Assembly (NCBI GenBank): GCA_030141605.1
Contig: JAQGDQ010000139.1
Coordinates: 64,001-124,000, forward strand
Direction of reading: 5' to 3'
Length of the DNA: 60,000 nt
Origin: Tubiluchus corallicola
Lineage: Eukaryota; Priapulida; Priapulimorpha; Priapulimorphida; Tubiluchidae
A program made the translations under genes and the position numbers. Below, piece after piece: positions 1 through 60,000 of this stretch (positions are counted from its first letter, which is position 1; every line of letters begins with the position of its first letter). Below the pieces are notes generated by a model. The model was not told the DNA's origin and ran no database searches. It saw nothing but the letters and a program-made list of their open reading frames with translations.

Positions 1-150
1 ACCTTGTGAGCTTATTGTATGCTGAAGATGTTTTACTATTATAATAATTGAATGACATTTTTTTTGTTATATTAAACAGTGTCTTTAATTTGCTGTGAAG
101 CATTTTATTTCTTGACATGCATTTTATGCAAGCTTATCCTGTTGTTGCAG

Positions 151-327
151 CTTTATGCATCAGTGAAAACAAAGATGGAAGAAATGCAACAGTTGAACAT
201 GTCTTGGATTGAGGTGCAGTTTCTTAAGAAAGCTGTTGACATTTTGATTCAGTGTAGGCAAACACTAATGTACACATACGTCTTTGCTTACTACTTGCGC
301 AAGAACAACCAGTCCGTTATTTTCGAG
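151..327 (+). CDS. ARIH1: ARIH1 homologue, antepenultimate exon
   Basis: Acceptor gttgttgcag ends at 150 and donor GAG|gtgaga begins at 328. The exon has 59 codons in phase 0, from [14 protein letters not shown] to NNQSVIFE. Confidence 0.94.
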
Positions 328-3300
328 GTGAGATAAAAGCAATCCAGTTTTGCACCATTGTTTTTACTGGGTGTCTCAAAAAACAATTTTTGCACTTTTC
401 AGTTTTAATAAAAAAATAAAAAATGTTGAAAAGAAAAATGGAACCAAAATAAACTCCAAAGAAAAAAGTTACCTCAAGGAAACCTCAACTATATACATAT
501 ATATATATATATAGCTATATAATCTTTGGTTAATGAACTCAGGTAATTCTTTAAAAGCAGTAATACTATAGTAAATATTTGCACTCCTTGAAAGTAAAGC
601 ACTCTTTCAGATTAGACTGACTTACGAAAACTCATTAAAAAAATACTAATCAGTGATTATTTTTAAACAAGCATAATATGAGCACCATCATTATTGTTTA
701 ACATTACGTGTTTAGTTATAAAATGTTATAAATTTAGTATTACATGATATGATATTGAACATGTTTAGTGTTTTGTGTGTAATTTATTTAATTTTTTCTA
801 AAATTACAAGATAAAAAATAATGCGAAAATTTTATGCTGCAATTCCTTCGGTGTTTGAAATTTCTGTTGGTAATGAAATTCACAAAAAAACAATTATGCT
901 GTTGTTATAATGCATTTGTTCTCTTACTAGTGTTTGGATTTTGCTATATTGATGCTTAACAGATTATTGCATTATTTATTTTCTAGGTTATAGCACAACT
1001 GTTTAATGAAAAGGAATTAAGCTTGAGTCATAGAATTAGCAGTCCTTTTGGTAGACTATTATTATGAGGATTTGTTATGTAGAATATGATGATAGTACCT
1101 ATCTTGCAATATAAAATAGTATAGTCATACAAGGTATGATGTGTGATGACGACTGTAGTGCACACCACTTCAGTTAGTGTACTCAGTTTTTTTTGTTTTT
1201 GCAGGATAACCAAAAAGATTTGGAAAGTGCCACAGAGTGTCTGTCAGAGTATTTAGAAAGAGACATTACGCAAGAGAATCTTGCAGACATAAAACAAAAA
1301 GTGCAAGACAAATACAGGTATGCTAATAACTTAAAAGTAAACATAGGTTTTTGAATAACAGAATACTTATTACAGAAAATGTTAACAGTTTTGCTAATAC
1401 CCACAGCCGGCTGAGAACATCCTGATCCACAGTCACACAGACAATACAACAATTATTATCTAATTCTTTGGACAACCCAATCGAATTTTTGACTATTCGA
1501 TTATTACATAAAATCTGTTCTACTGATATGGGGTTGTACTTGAAGTGTACAAATTGCAAGCTGGGCCTATATTACTGGAAATTGCACATATTTAGCAAAA
1601 TTTCTTAATATATCATTATTGCTATTTAGACAAAAACAATTAAAAGTTCACAAATTGGCCGTGAAGCTGAATACTTGGTTGTCATAATTGTATAGTGGCA
1701 GGTTGTAGGCAAACATAAGTCAAATATAGCAAATTGAGATACTATCTTGCATAGACAATATTTCAAGCAGTGTCTAGTATAGCAACAGAACAGCAACGTG
1801 TGAAAAAGCTTGATTTTTGGAAATACATATTTTTAAACTGCAGTGAAACTTTTAAACTGAGTTTTGACTTGGTTTACCAGTTACCAGCTAACCTAGTACA
1901 ATATAATCTTGATGATTTCACTTAGGTCCTTCTGCCCTATTTTTACGTATTATTTATAAGTAGTGCAAGAGCTCTTGAACTGTTGAGCAATCTACTCCAA
2001 AAAGTCTCTTAAGATGTACTAGGTTATTATTTTTAATTGTGATTTTCTATACATACATACATAAGCAATGATTAGCTGACAACAACATGGTGCCTACACA
2101 ATTGTTTTCCTTGCATTTGCATGAATGTACCAGTCTCTTTTTTATGCCATGTGCTTCTGTGTGAAACTTGTAGTAAGTAATACTGTTTACAACGTAATCG
2201 TGTTGTACACTAAATTTTATATAAAGATGTAAATTTATATAATTATAGATATATAAGATTCAAGGCTATAACTCCAACGACGGCACTATTTTCAACTATC
2301 CGCATATCGAACAAAATGTCTTGAGCTAGTGTTGTCTCATTGGTGGTTTATTTTCCGAGTCAGGTCTAATTTAAGTAATGGGGCGGAAAACTTCCAAAAA
2401 TAGCCCTTTCTGTATGGTATGGTGAGGTGGATGTCCTTTGGTTTGTGTTTGTCTAGCCTGATAATTAATTTCGGTGGGATAGTATTTATATATATAGGGA
2501 AACGTAATTATATGAACAAAGTCTTCCATACAAAACAGTGCAACAGCATTTAGTTGCATTACTTACAGAAAGATCAATAATGCCTGGCTATGTAAAGCTC
2601 TCAGTTACATGCCAAACAAAAATTAATAACAAAAACTTGGCTCACAAATCAAACACTTTATAACCTTTATTCCTAATAGTTTTTAGCTAAAAGCTCAAGA
2701 AAATTAAAGTTTGCAGTGAAAATTGAAATTTGAAATTTAAGCTTTCTTTCTTGCATGCACGTATCTTCCTCTGATTGATCCCCTTGTGTGATTTCTTCTT
2801 CTTTTTTTCTTCTTTGCGCGTTTTTACAAAAAAATCTAGCATTGTTTGCGTAGAATTTTCTTTTTTCTGCTAAAACTTCTTTTCAGCACTGTAAAGCATT
2901 AGTAACATCTTGCCTCACTTCTGATTTTTGATTTCTATCTGGATTATTTTCACAAAAAAAGTTCAAGTCTAACGCCAGTACTATATTTTTAAGAGCTTTA
3001 TACACATGTTTAACACTAGCCATTACTGATTAACCCTCCTAAGAATGTTAGAATGTTTCTGGTGTTGTTTTTCCGGCAACATAAATGCAAATTAGGTGAA
3101 TTCAGCAATAATTATCGGAGGAATTTCGGAGGAGATTTTTATGGGAGGAATTTCATCTTGTCGCTTCATATATATATATATATATATGTATATAAGATTC
3201 GAGGCTTCAGCTCCGAGGAGACGCCATTTTTGCATATCAATCGAAAGGACTCGATCTAATGTTGTTTCATTAATTGAGTTTCCATTTTAGGCGATTCGTG

Positions 3301-3942
3301 CTTAGAAAACTGCTGACTCAAAACCATTGTTCTGATGTCATCCTGTACCTTTACTTATTTTATTAAGCTGTTGCTTGGCTATTATTATGTAAGCATTATA
3401 ATGTTAGCCTATAACGATCAAAAGGAACATTTTGCAAACACTGTGTTGAATATTTACAAGTTAACGTTCATCAGAGATGGGTCTAAATGCATTTGTTATT
3501 TCACACAGTTCCGACCGTGAGCAAAATGTTTAGCACAGTTTCAGTAGGCTGCTACTGGATTTATTGAGCTCCTGCTGCTGTTATTGTCTTCATTATCATT
3601 GCCATCGTCGTTACTATCGGTTCGGTATGGCATGGTTTGGTGTTGGTGGTGTGATGTACTGTTTATGGTGTGCTGTAGTGCGGTTCATGTGGTGTGGTAT
3701 GGTGGCATATAATGCTAGATCATATGTATATCATGCCACCCAGATCAGTATTACAAAACATGTACGCAGCTTCCTAATTATTAACTGATTATTATCGTTA
3801 TTTGCTTTCATTATAAATTTTACATTTTACTGTATTTCACAGTAATGTATTTTCCTGCAGGTATTGTGATCTCAGGAGAAAGAAGTTATTGGAACATGTG
3901 CATGAAGGTTATGAGAAAGAATTATGGGAATACAATGAGTAA
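151..3942 (+). CDS. ARIH1: Ariadne-1 type RBR E3 ubiquitin ligase, C-terminal part (three last coding exons)
   Basis: Join of 151-327, 1205-1317 and 3861-3942, giving 123 residues and a TAA stop; earlier exons lie before the window. The peptide closely matches the Ariadne domain at the C-terminus of ARIH1, with landmarks [44 protein letters not shown]-like [13 protein letters not shown], and [15 protein letters not shown] at the end. In the family this helical domain packs on RING2 and holds the ligase inactive until it binds neddylated cullin-RING complexes; ARIH1 works with the E2 UBE2L3 to place the first ubiquitin on cullin substrates. The RING1-IBR-RING2 exons are not in this window. Splice phases are 0 and 2 and all sites are GT-AG. 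The gene converges on DENND4. ARIH1 is favoured over ARIH2 because of the near identity of the tail. Confidence 0.94.
328..1204 (+). other. ARIH1 intron
   Basis: AT-rich intron with a TA microsatellite at about 491-515. No gene or transposon recognised in it. Confidence 0.8.
1205..1317 (+). CDS. ARIH1: ARIH1 homologue, penultimate exon
   Basis: Acceptor ttttgcag ends at 1204 and donor ACAG|gtatgc starts at 1318. It encodes [20 protein letters not shown] and [12 protein letters not shown], ending in phase 2. Confidence 0.94.
2245..2500 (-). repeat. Decayed copy of the CpG-rich repeat family
   Basis: Starts at a TA-rich stretch. Read on +, it gives ATATAAGATTCAAGGCTATA, then a CTAGTGTTGTCTCATTGGTG segment and GGTTTATTTTCCGAGTC. 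This is the reverse complement of the last ~130 bp of the units at 36.9-41.9 kb, with many substitutions. Similarity fades after about 2430. Confidence 0.6.
3158..3350 (-). repeat. Decayed, internally deleted copy of the CpG-rich repeat family
   Basis: TA-rich start, then ATAAGATTCGAGGCTTCAGC, a TCGAAAGGACTCGATCTAAT segment, and after a large internal gap CTTAGAAAACTGCTGACTCA and GATGTCATCC. These blocks occur in the same order on the minus strand of the units at 36.9-41.9 kb; the GC-rich core between them is missing. Confidence 0.6.
3861..3942 (+). CDS. ARIH1: ARIH1 homologue, last coding exon
   Basis: Acceptor ttcctgcag ends at 3860. The exon completes an Arg codon and encodes [20 protein letters not shown] and LWEYNE, then TAA at 3940-3942. 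Confidence 0.95.
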
Positions 3943-6900
3943 AACTAGCCACACCTCCCCCTTACAGATCGACTGACTTATCCTTCTAGAGCAAGTGATG
4001 ATTGTTTGCAGATTTCCAAACTCATCAATTCGCTTTTAAACATGATAATAATTTTTGATTGAAGTTTTTTGCTCGTCACTCGTTTTTAATTTCGTCTGCC
4101 AAGTTTGATAAGCTGCTCCTCATTTGCTCTTCCTGGTGGGGTGTCTGTGTGCTTGTTATTGATTTTTTACTGTGACAGTGCTCATTAATTTTCTGTCAAA
4201 GTTTTAATTATAATAATCAACAGTATAATAATTTAGTAAATTGTTTAATTTTAAATAATCTATTGTTGATAGTTTGTAAAAATTCATAAGTGTCGTAGTC
4301 AGTAAGTAATAAAACAGATTGCCGCATCTGATGTTTTTTTCTTTATGCAGCATTGCTACCTTGATAGTTTTTAATTTGAGTTACCGTTAAGATGTATAAA
4401 ATGTCAAGCCATTTTTGTAACATAGTAAATCTACGTTACAGTATAAATTATCAACAGTAGCTTAGTGTAACTTTGTCGCATTTTTTGTATCGTGATGGCT
4501 CTTGTACAATATACTCCAAGGGTTTTAAGTAGTACTTAGAAATTCTGCAACTATTATCTTACTTTATTAAATTGTTTTGGTAAAATACGCTTTCACACAG
4601 TAAGCTCTGAATTGCATTTGGTTAAAAATTTGTGACGATCAAGTACAGAACATGTGTCAAAGTTTCACAGTTTTTCAGTTTCTTATCAAGCCATTTTATT
4701 TCAAAATTGTTTTCCCAAATGTAAGATATTGGAAACATGACTCATGGTTTCAAAACTACTCATTTGGTATGTGTTTGTTTGCCCATGTCTGTAAATCACT
4801 CTATTGTAAGCTGTAAAATAGTCAAAAGCTTATAGTATAAGTAATCATTACGAATTGTTGTCACAATATTAAAAAAATATAATGTTTGATAGTGTAGTTT
4901 ACCATCTAGACAAAGTTTTTACATGTTCAAAATATGTGCAGATATACAACAGAATCGTGTATGCACCAGACTTGCACATATTACTGTTACAGTTTTAATT
5001 AAACAAAATTAATAAACATACTGTGACCTGTTAATGCTGTCGTCTATTTTGCCATTTTATAGGCTGCATTAAAGTATTACAACAGGGGGAGACGTAAAAG
5101 GCAGCTTGGGGGAGATTCTAGACCACAAAAAAACTTGGAACAGCAATGAAATGACAAACTGTTTAATGAATTAGCCTTTCACTTATTTAGTATTTACAAA
5201 TTAACTCGAATATACATTGTTCATTGTCAACAACTTTGATGACCTATTATTATTATTATTATTGCCAAGTCCAGTGTATTTTAGTACCTACCACTAATGT
5301 ATACATAATGCATGCATGTAATACAAAAATTATAATAGATTTCAAATATGCAGATAATTAACAACTACTAAACACTTATTTACTCAGAAAATACGATAAC
5401 AATACCAACTGAAAAAGTACAAAAAAGAGTTTCTCAAAAAAATCTAACGTAATCAAATCTAATGAATATGGGTTGGCATTTGCCTAAAACGGGACAAAAC
5501 TGAATGCAAGCTAGAGTCAAACTCTACAAATCATGTTGATTAGTTTATTTTCTGTCCATGTACAGCAAAGTTTATTTAAGTGTGGTTCATGTCGATTAAT
5601 AAAGAAACAAAACTGCAACCATCATATTCACAATATTTAATGATACATAGCAAAAACCATGTTAACGCTACACACCAGAAACAAATGTGTATTATACAGA
5701 AATAAACTTTCGTGACTTATGGGGAAAAGCACACATCAAAAATCTGTACAATAATTTGATTCTTCTCTCGATAAAAGTAGCAAGGTAGTTTTAGTCACAA
5801 AACCAATTGCAAATTTACTTGCATTGATTATATGCCAGTACTACAGTTAATCAGTTTTTAATGTAAGTAATTGATATTAATTACAACACAACAATACGAC
5901 TAATCATAAAGACATATAGTAACATCAACCTAGCTAACAAAATTAAATAACTTAATGCAACAAAATCAATAACGCATTTCCTTGCGCTAAAATAATGTTA
6001 AAGGTCGCATGAATTAAAATGATGTGGTTTTATGAACAGAACCTGGGGAAGAAAATAACAAAATAAATTTACAAATCAAAAACCACATGAAATTATGAAA
6101 TGAAACCAAAACTAACAAAACAAAAGCTAAACTAACATCCCGTTTTTTTACTTCTAATGTAAGAGATTAACATAAATATAATGACAAGGGAATTCTCTCA
6201 CTTATGTCTTTTCCCCTAAACTTGTTTCATGTACATTTTTAATATAGTGGCAGCTAAAGTAAATATCTACAATTATTTATACTAATAATTCAAAATAGCT
6301 GTATAGTCACAATGTGTATTTAGCTAGCGATCAAAGTTAAGCAGTGCTGGGTCTGTTTAGTCAATGAACAAGAGAATGCTAGAAAAGCTGCTTCCATTCT
6401 TCCTCCTAATATTCCTATTAAACGAAAGTGTATGCATATCCTGACATACATGCTAATTAAATAAATTACGTTAGTCAATTATTCTTGATAACCTAAGAGT
6501 GAGCTAGGTTACAATACTGCCTCAACTTCTCAGAAGCAGTAGTACAATGCATGTTGTTAAAACAAGTAATTTAGCTAAAAAATGGGCATATAAAGTATCA
6601 AAGCATATAAATCAAATAGCAGTAGTGATAATCTTGGCTTCATTTTTTTGCTAAACTTTCTTCTATACTACACCATTTTGCAGATATTTTTGTGCAATTT
6701 TATCACTAAACCTGGCACTCAACAACTTCACAGACTGTTAAGGCAAGTACTGATGCTTCCAAACCCAAAACACTTAAAAATCACAAAAACGTTCCTGTCT
6801 ACACTTCATTTATTTTTATTTTGAACTCATGAACAGCAAGATGCAAAAAAGTGCCAAATCAATCAAGCTGTGTGTTCTACTTTTTATTTGGAATTAGCTA

Positions 6901-7954
6901 AGAGCCCAATGAGCACACCAATTTTAATAAAATGGGAAAGCAAGCTTAGTTATGTACAGCATTATTTACAACATGACTGCCATGCATATAATAGAGTTTC
7001 ACACTCATAAGAAACAAGCGACAAATTAGTAAATGCTTTATCACAGACAAAACAAAAAATAAATCCTTAGTACTCACAGCACAGTGATTACTTAGCAAAG
7101 TAAGTTTGACATACTGTTCACAAGAAGTAAAAGAAACAATATTCCTATCATCAGATTCATGTGATACTAACTGTAAGTCAAGAAACAGTTTATAAACTAA
7201 ACTAAACTTCATGTGATATCCATGAATACTACTTTTCTGGTATCACTTATTTAGCTGCAGCTTATTCAGTTTGTATTTCACTACATGCTAACACGTATGT
7301 ATATTAAGATATTAAATAAACTTTCACATTGGATTTTACCGCAGTTCGTAGTTTGCAAGGAAAGCACCATTGTATCTTTGTTAGCATTTTTGATAATAAT
7401 AAACTACGTGACATAAACCACTTTTTTATAACCTACTGCAATTACACATAACAAAAACTGCAAACAATGAAATATACTTATAGTTACTGCAATTCGCTAA
7501 CTTATATAACTACCAACAACAACTAAATATATTCTTAAATAAGATAAATCTCATCTAATTAGTTATGTACACTAAAAAAATACAAACCTCACCTGAAATT
7601 AAGAAACAACTGCTATCTGTAATAACAATTATTACCACAGTAGAGATTTTAGCCAACATTTCATGCTGCTACTTATAGCAAAATGTATCGTTTCATTACG
7701 TATTACCTTGTATGTTTCATTACAACCAAAATTATGGCCCTGTAAGGTCATTTGTGTTCAGTAATGAGAGAAGTAACATGAATCTATATCAGTTACTCAC
7801 CTTCTAATATTCTGACACTAGATCTGTCAAGACTGACAAAACTAATCTGCCAGTCAATAAAAAAATAAGCAGTCAAATGATAAATTCACTGATACCAATG
7901 GAAGAACTGTGCCTAACAATTACAACTTGCTCACTTATTGATATAGAACTCAAA
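3943..7954. other. Intergenic region between convergent 3' ends
   Basis: No coding exon recognised. It should contain both 3' UTRs. Candidate poly(A) signals are AATAAA at 4308-4313 or 5011-5016 for the ARIH1 homologue, and TTTATT on + (AATAAA on -) at 6883-6888 or 6809-6820 for DENND4. A short TAT triplet run lies at about 5247-5262. Which signals are used cannot be told from the sequence. Confidence 0.5.
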
Positions 7955-58243
<50,289 letters not shown>

Positions 58244-60000
58244 CTGCAATAAAAGTCATGCAATGGTTAAAGCAAAACCGGACTCAATCTTAAACTGTAG
58301 GGCAAAACAATCTGCTCATTAAAATACTGAAAGGAACACACTATTTTTCAAAAATGACTTACGTGAAAGAATTATTACCACACAAGCACAATTTCACGTT
58401 CGTGCCACTAGTTCTTCACTGTTACATGCATTTCGCCATTCGCTAATTAGAGGGGCACTAGCGCCTGCATTTCGGAAACACATTACACAATAACAGGTGC
58501 CGTACCTCTCAGTTCAGATGTGTTAGTTTCTGACGAATTACGTACATTCGAGCACAGCCGTAAATTTGAAATTTGAATTTTTATCTTAAAACATGCCTAG
58601 TTTTAGTACAACACACTGAATATGTTATAGTAGCACTGTTTTTCAATTTTCGCTTTTGCAAACATGTGCTACATGCTCGTAGAATATTTTTGCTGTTGAA
58701 AATTATGTAAGTTTGTGATGTCATCAATAGTTAATTAAGGTTTTTAATTTATTATTTAATTATCAGAAATGCACCTTGGAGTATTAGCCACGTTAAAATG
58801 TATACTTTTTACGTGATTTGAAAATGGGTTAGTGTATGAAAAATCATACTGTCTTCCTTTAATATAGAAATAAGAATTTTTTATCTAATTACAGGACAGT
58901 AGTGGAAATATTTTACTTCTTTTGCGAATCACTGAATACTCCACCATAATAAAAGTGAGGAGCAAATTAAGTTTAATGCAAGAGCGATGATCTTTTTTCC
59001 CTTTTGAATTTAATAACTATCACATATATTATAATCATTTGTGATGTACATGTATGTGCCTACTTTGATGTAACTTATGTATTACAACTGTGCATTTATG
59101 CAGTTTAAATTACAGAAAACAACTATAACGAAACCTTTATATATTACACACTTTACAACTGCAAAAATGTTGGCATATAATATAATTTGGCGTAACAACA
59201 AGGTGTTTAAATTTTGCTGTAGATGAATCACGGCAAAACAGTCAGACAACTTAGATTTCTCAATTTTCTACTTAGCAATTATTGAGTTAAAAAGATAATT
59301 ATTAAGTTAATCTCTTACATTAGCTCTTTAATTAATTACCTGCATCCATGCAAACAACGTTTGTCTGGTAGCTTCTTGTTTCTTTATGTTGTGTAAAGTT
59401 AAGTGACCATTATGCACCGGAATTTGCAGAACACACTTTTGCGCACAGTAGTAAAATGATTGGTTTTCTTTTTTGACATAGTTAACCGAATTAATGATTC
59501 ACATCTGTATCTACTAATGATTTTATTGTGACTGTATTAATTTTAACAATCATTATCAAGAACAAATTATTTCATTACTAACAGTTGGTTGGCTGATAGC
59601 TGCTGCGACATCAAGTTACCATACAACTTATAAGCTTGCGTGGTGAGTACTAGTCACTTATGGTAAAAGTTGCTGTATGTAACAAATTTTTCGTGAATGA
59701 CATCAAAAATTTTTAAACAACTTAGTAAAATACTTAATAGGATTTTTCGGCATATTTGAATGAGCATTTGTTAAACATACGTAACATAACCTGAAGAGAA
59801 AACACCAAAGTTGCTCTGCCAGACTAAAAACTGGGAACAAGGGCAATAATTTATGGAACAAAGGAGTATGGGAATCCAAATAGCTCGATCCCTGTTACGG
59901 AATTGCCAGCAACAAAAATATCTTGAAAGTGGCTATTATCTAAGCTGCACGTTACCACACTTAGTTTGAATGAAACAAAATCAGATCACTTAGGTTTGGC
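58244..60000. other. Upstream of the first placed DENND4 exon; no feature recognised
   Basis: The upstream exon should end in a GG before the donor to complete a Gly codon and should encode an FLCYRRG-like stretch. I did not find it. It may be the beginning of a long intron. Confidence 0.5.

Larger units (their letters stand above)
1318..3860 (+). other. ARIH1 last intron with decayed repeats
   Basis: Intron of 2.5 kb. It holds two decayed, inverted copies of the CpG-rich repeat family of 36.9-41.9 kb (at about 2245 and 3158). At 3600-3720 there is a degenerate GGTATGGTGG/GTGTGGT stretch that resembles the reverse complement of the satellite at 40.0-41.0 kb. Short open frames here match nothing I recognise. 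Confidence 0.7.

Noticed and set aside
58367-58415. Possible upstream DENND4 exon (TNVKLCLCGNNSF before a gtaagt donor)
   Set aside because: The phase would fit, but the residues do not match the expected FLCYRRG-to-DIG stretch, there is a stop just upstream and no good acceptor.

Overview
The window is nuclear DNA from an animal. It is AT-rich and carries two multi-exon genes with GT-AG introns, and it is crowded with mobile elements and satellites. The two proteins (an Ariadne-1 type E3 ligase and a DENND4/Crag type Rab exchange factor) are conserved across Metazoa. Intron structure, a P-type THAP transposon, a Ty3/gypsy element, tRNA-derived SINE-like sequences and a LINE remnant all exclude a prokaryote. 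The lineage cannot be fixed from the sequence; an invertebrate is my inference.

Layout. Positions 1-3942 (+) hold the last three coding exons of the Ariadne-1 (ARIH1) homologue. Positions 3943-7954 are the intergenic space between convergent 3' ends. Positions 7955-58243 (-) hold one large DENND4 gene. I could trace 29 exons; all splice phases agree and together they give 1873 codons plus a stop. The 5' end, about the first hundred residues including part of the MABP domain, was not found in 58244-60000.

Most of the DENND4 locus is intron, and the introns act as a trap for repeats. 9.6-11.2 kb: an inverted pair of about 100-bp repeats. 14.8-15.1 kb: purine and pyrimidine tracts. 15.5-16.8 kb: a 37-bp minisatellite with an inverted segment, followed by a 31-bp repeat. 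21.8-24.5 kb: an internally deleted Ty3/gypsy element whose integrase end lies upstream of reverse transcriptase. 36.1-36.6 kb: a possible hAT-like MITE. 36.9-41.95 kb: five near-tandem copies of an unrecognised CpG-rich unit of about 790 bp, split by a 1-kb CACCAC-rich satellite. 43.25-44.9 kb: a 57-bp minisatellite, open in several reading frames because 57 is divisible by 3. 44.95-45.18 kb: a tRNA-derived SINE-like sequence. 48.5-49.6 kb: a decayed LINE endonuclease with an NPGP (2A-like) motif. 54.55-56.23 kb: a P-element-like transposon with identical 63-bp inverted repeats and an exact 8-bp target duplication, encoding only the THAP/N-terminal part of a transposase.

The two host genes have no evident joint function: one acts in ubiquitin ligation, the other in Rab activation and membrane traffic. 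The most notable item is the P-like element. It looks young and resembles the Drosophila KP class of deletion derivatives, which make DNA-binding repressors rather than active transposase.
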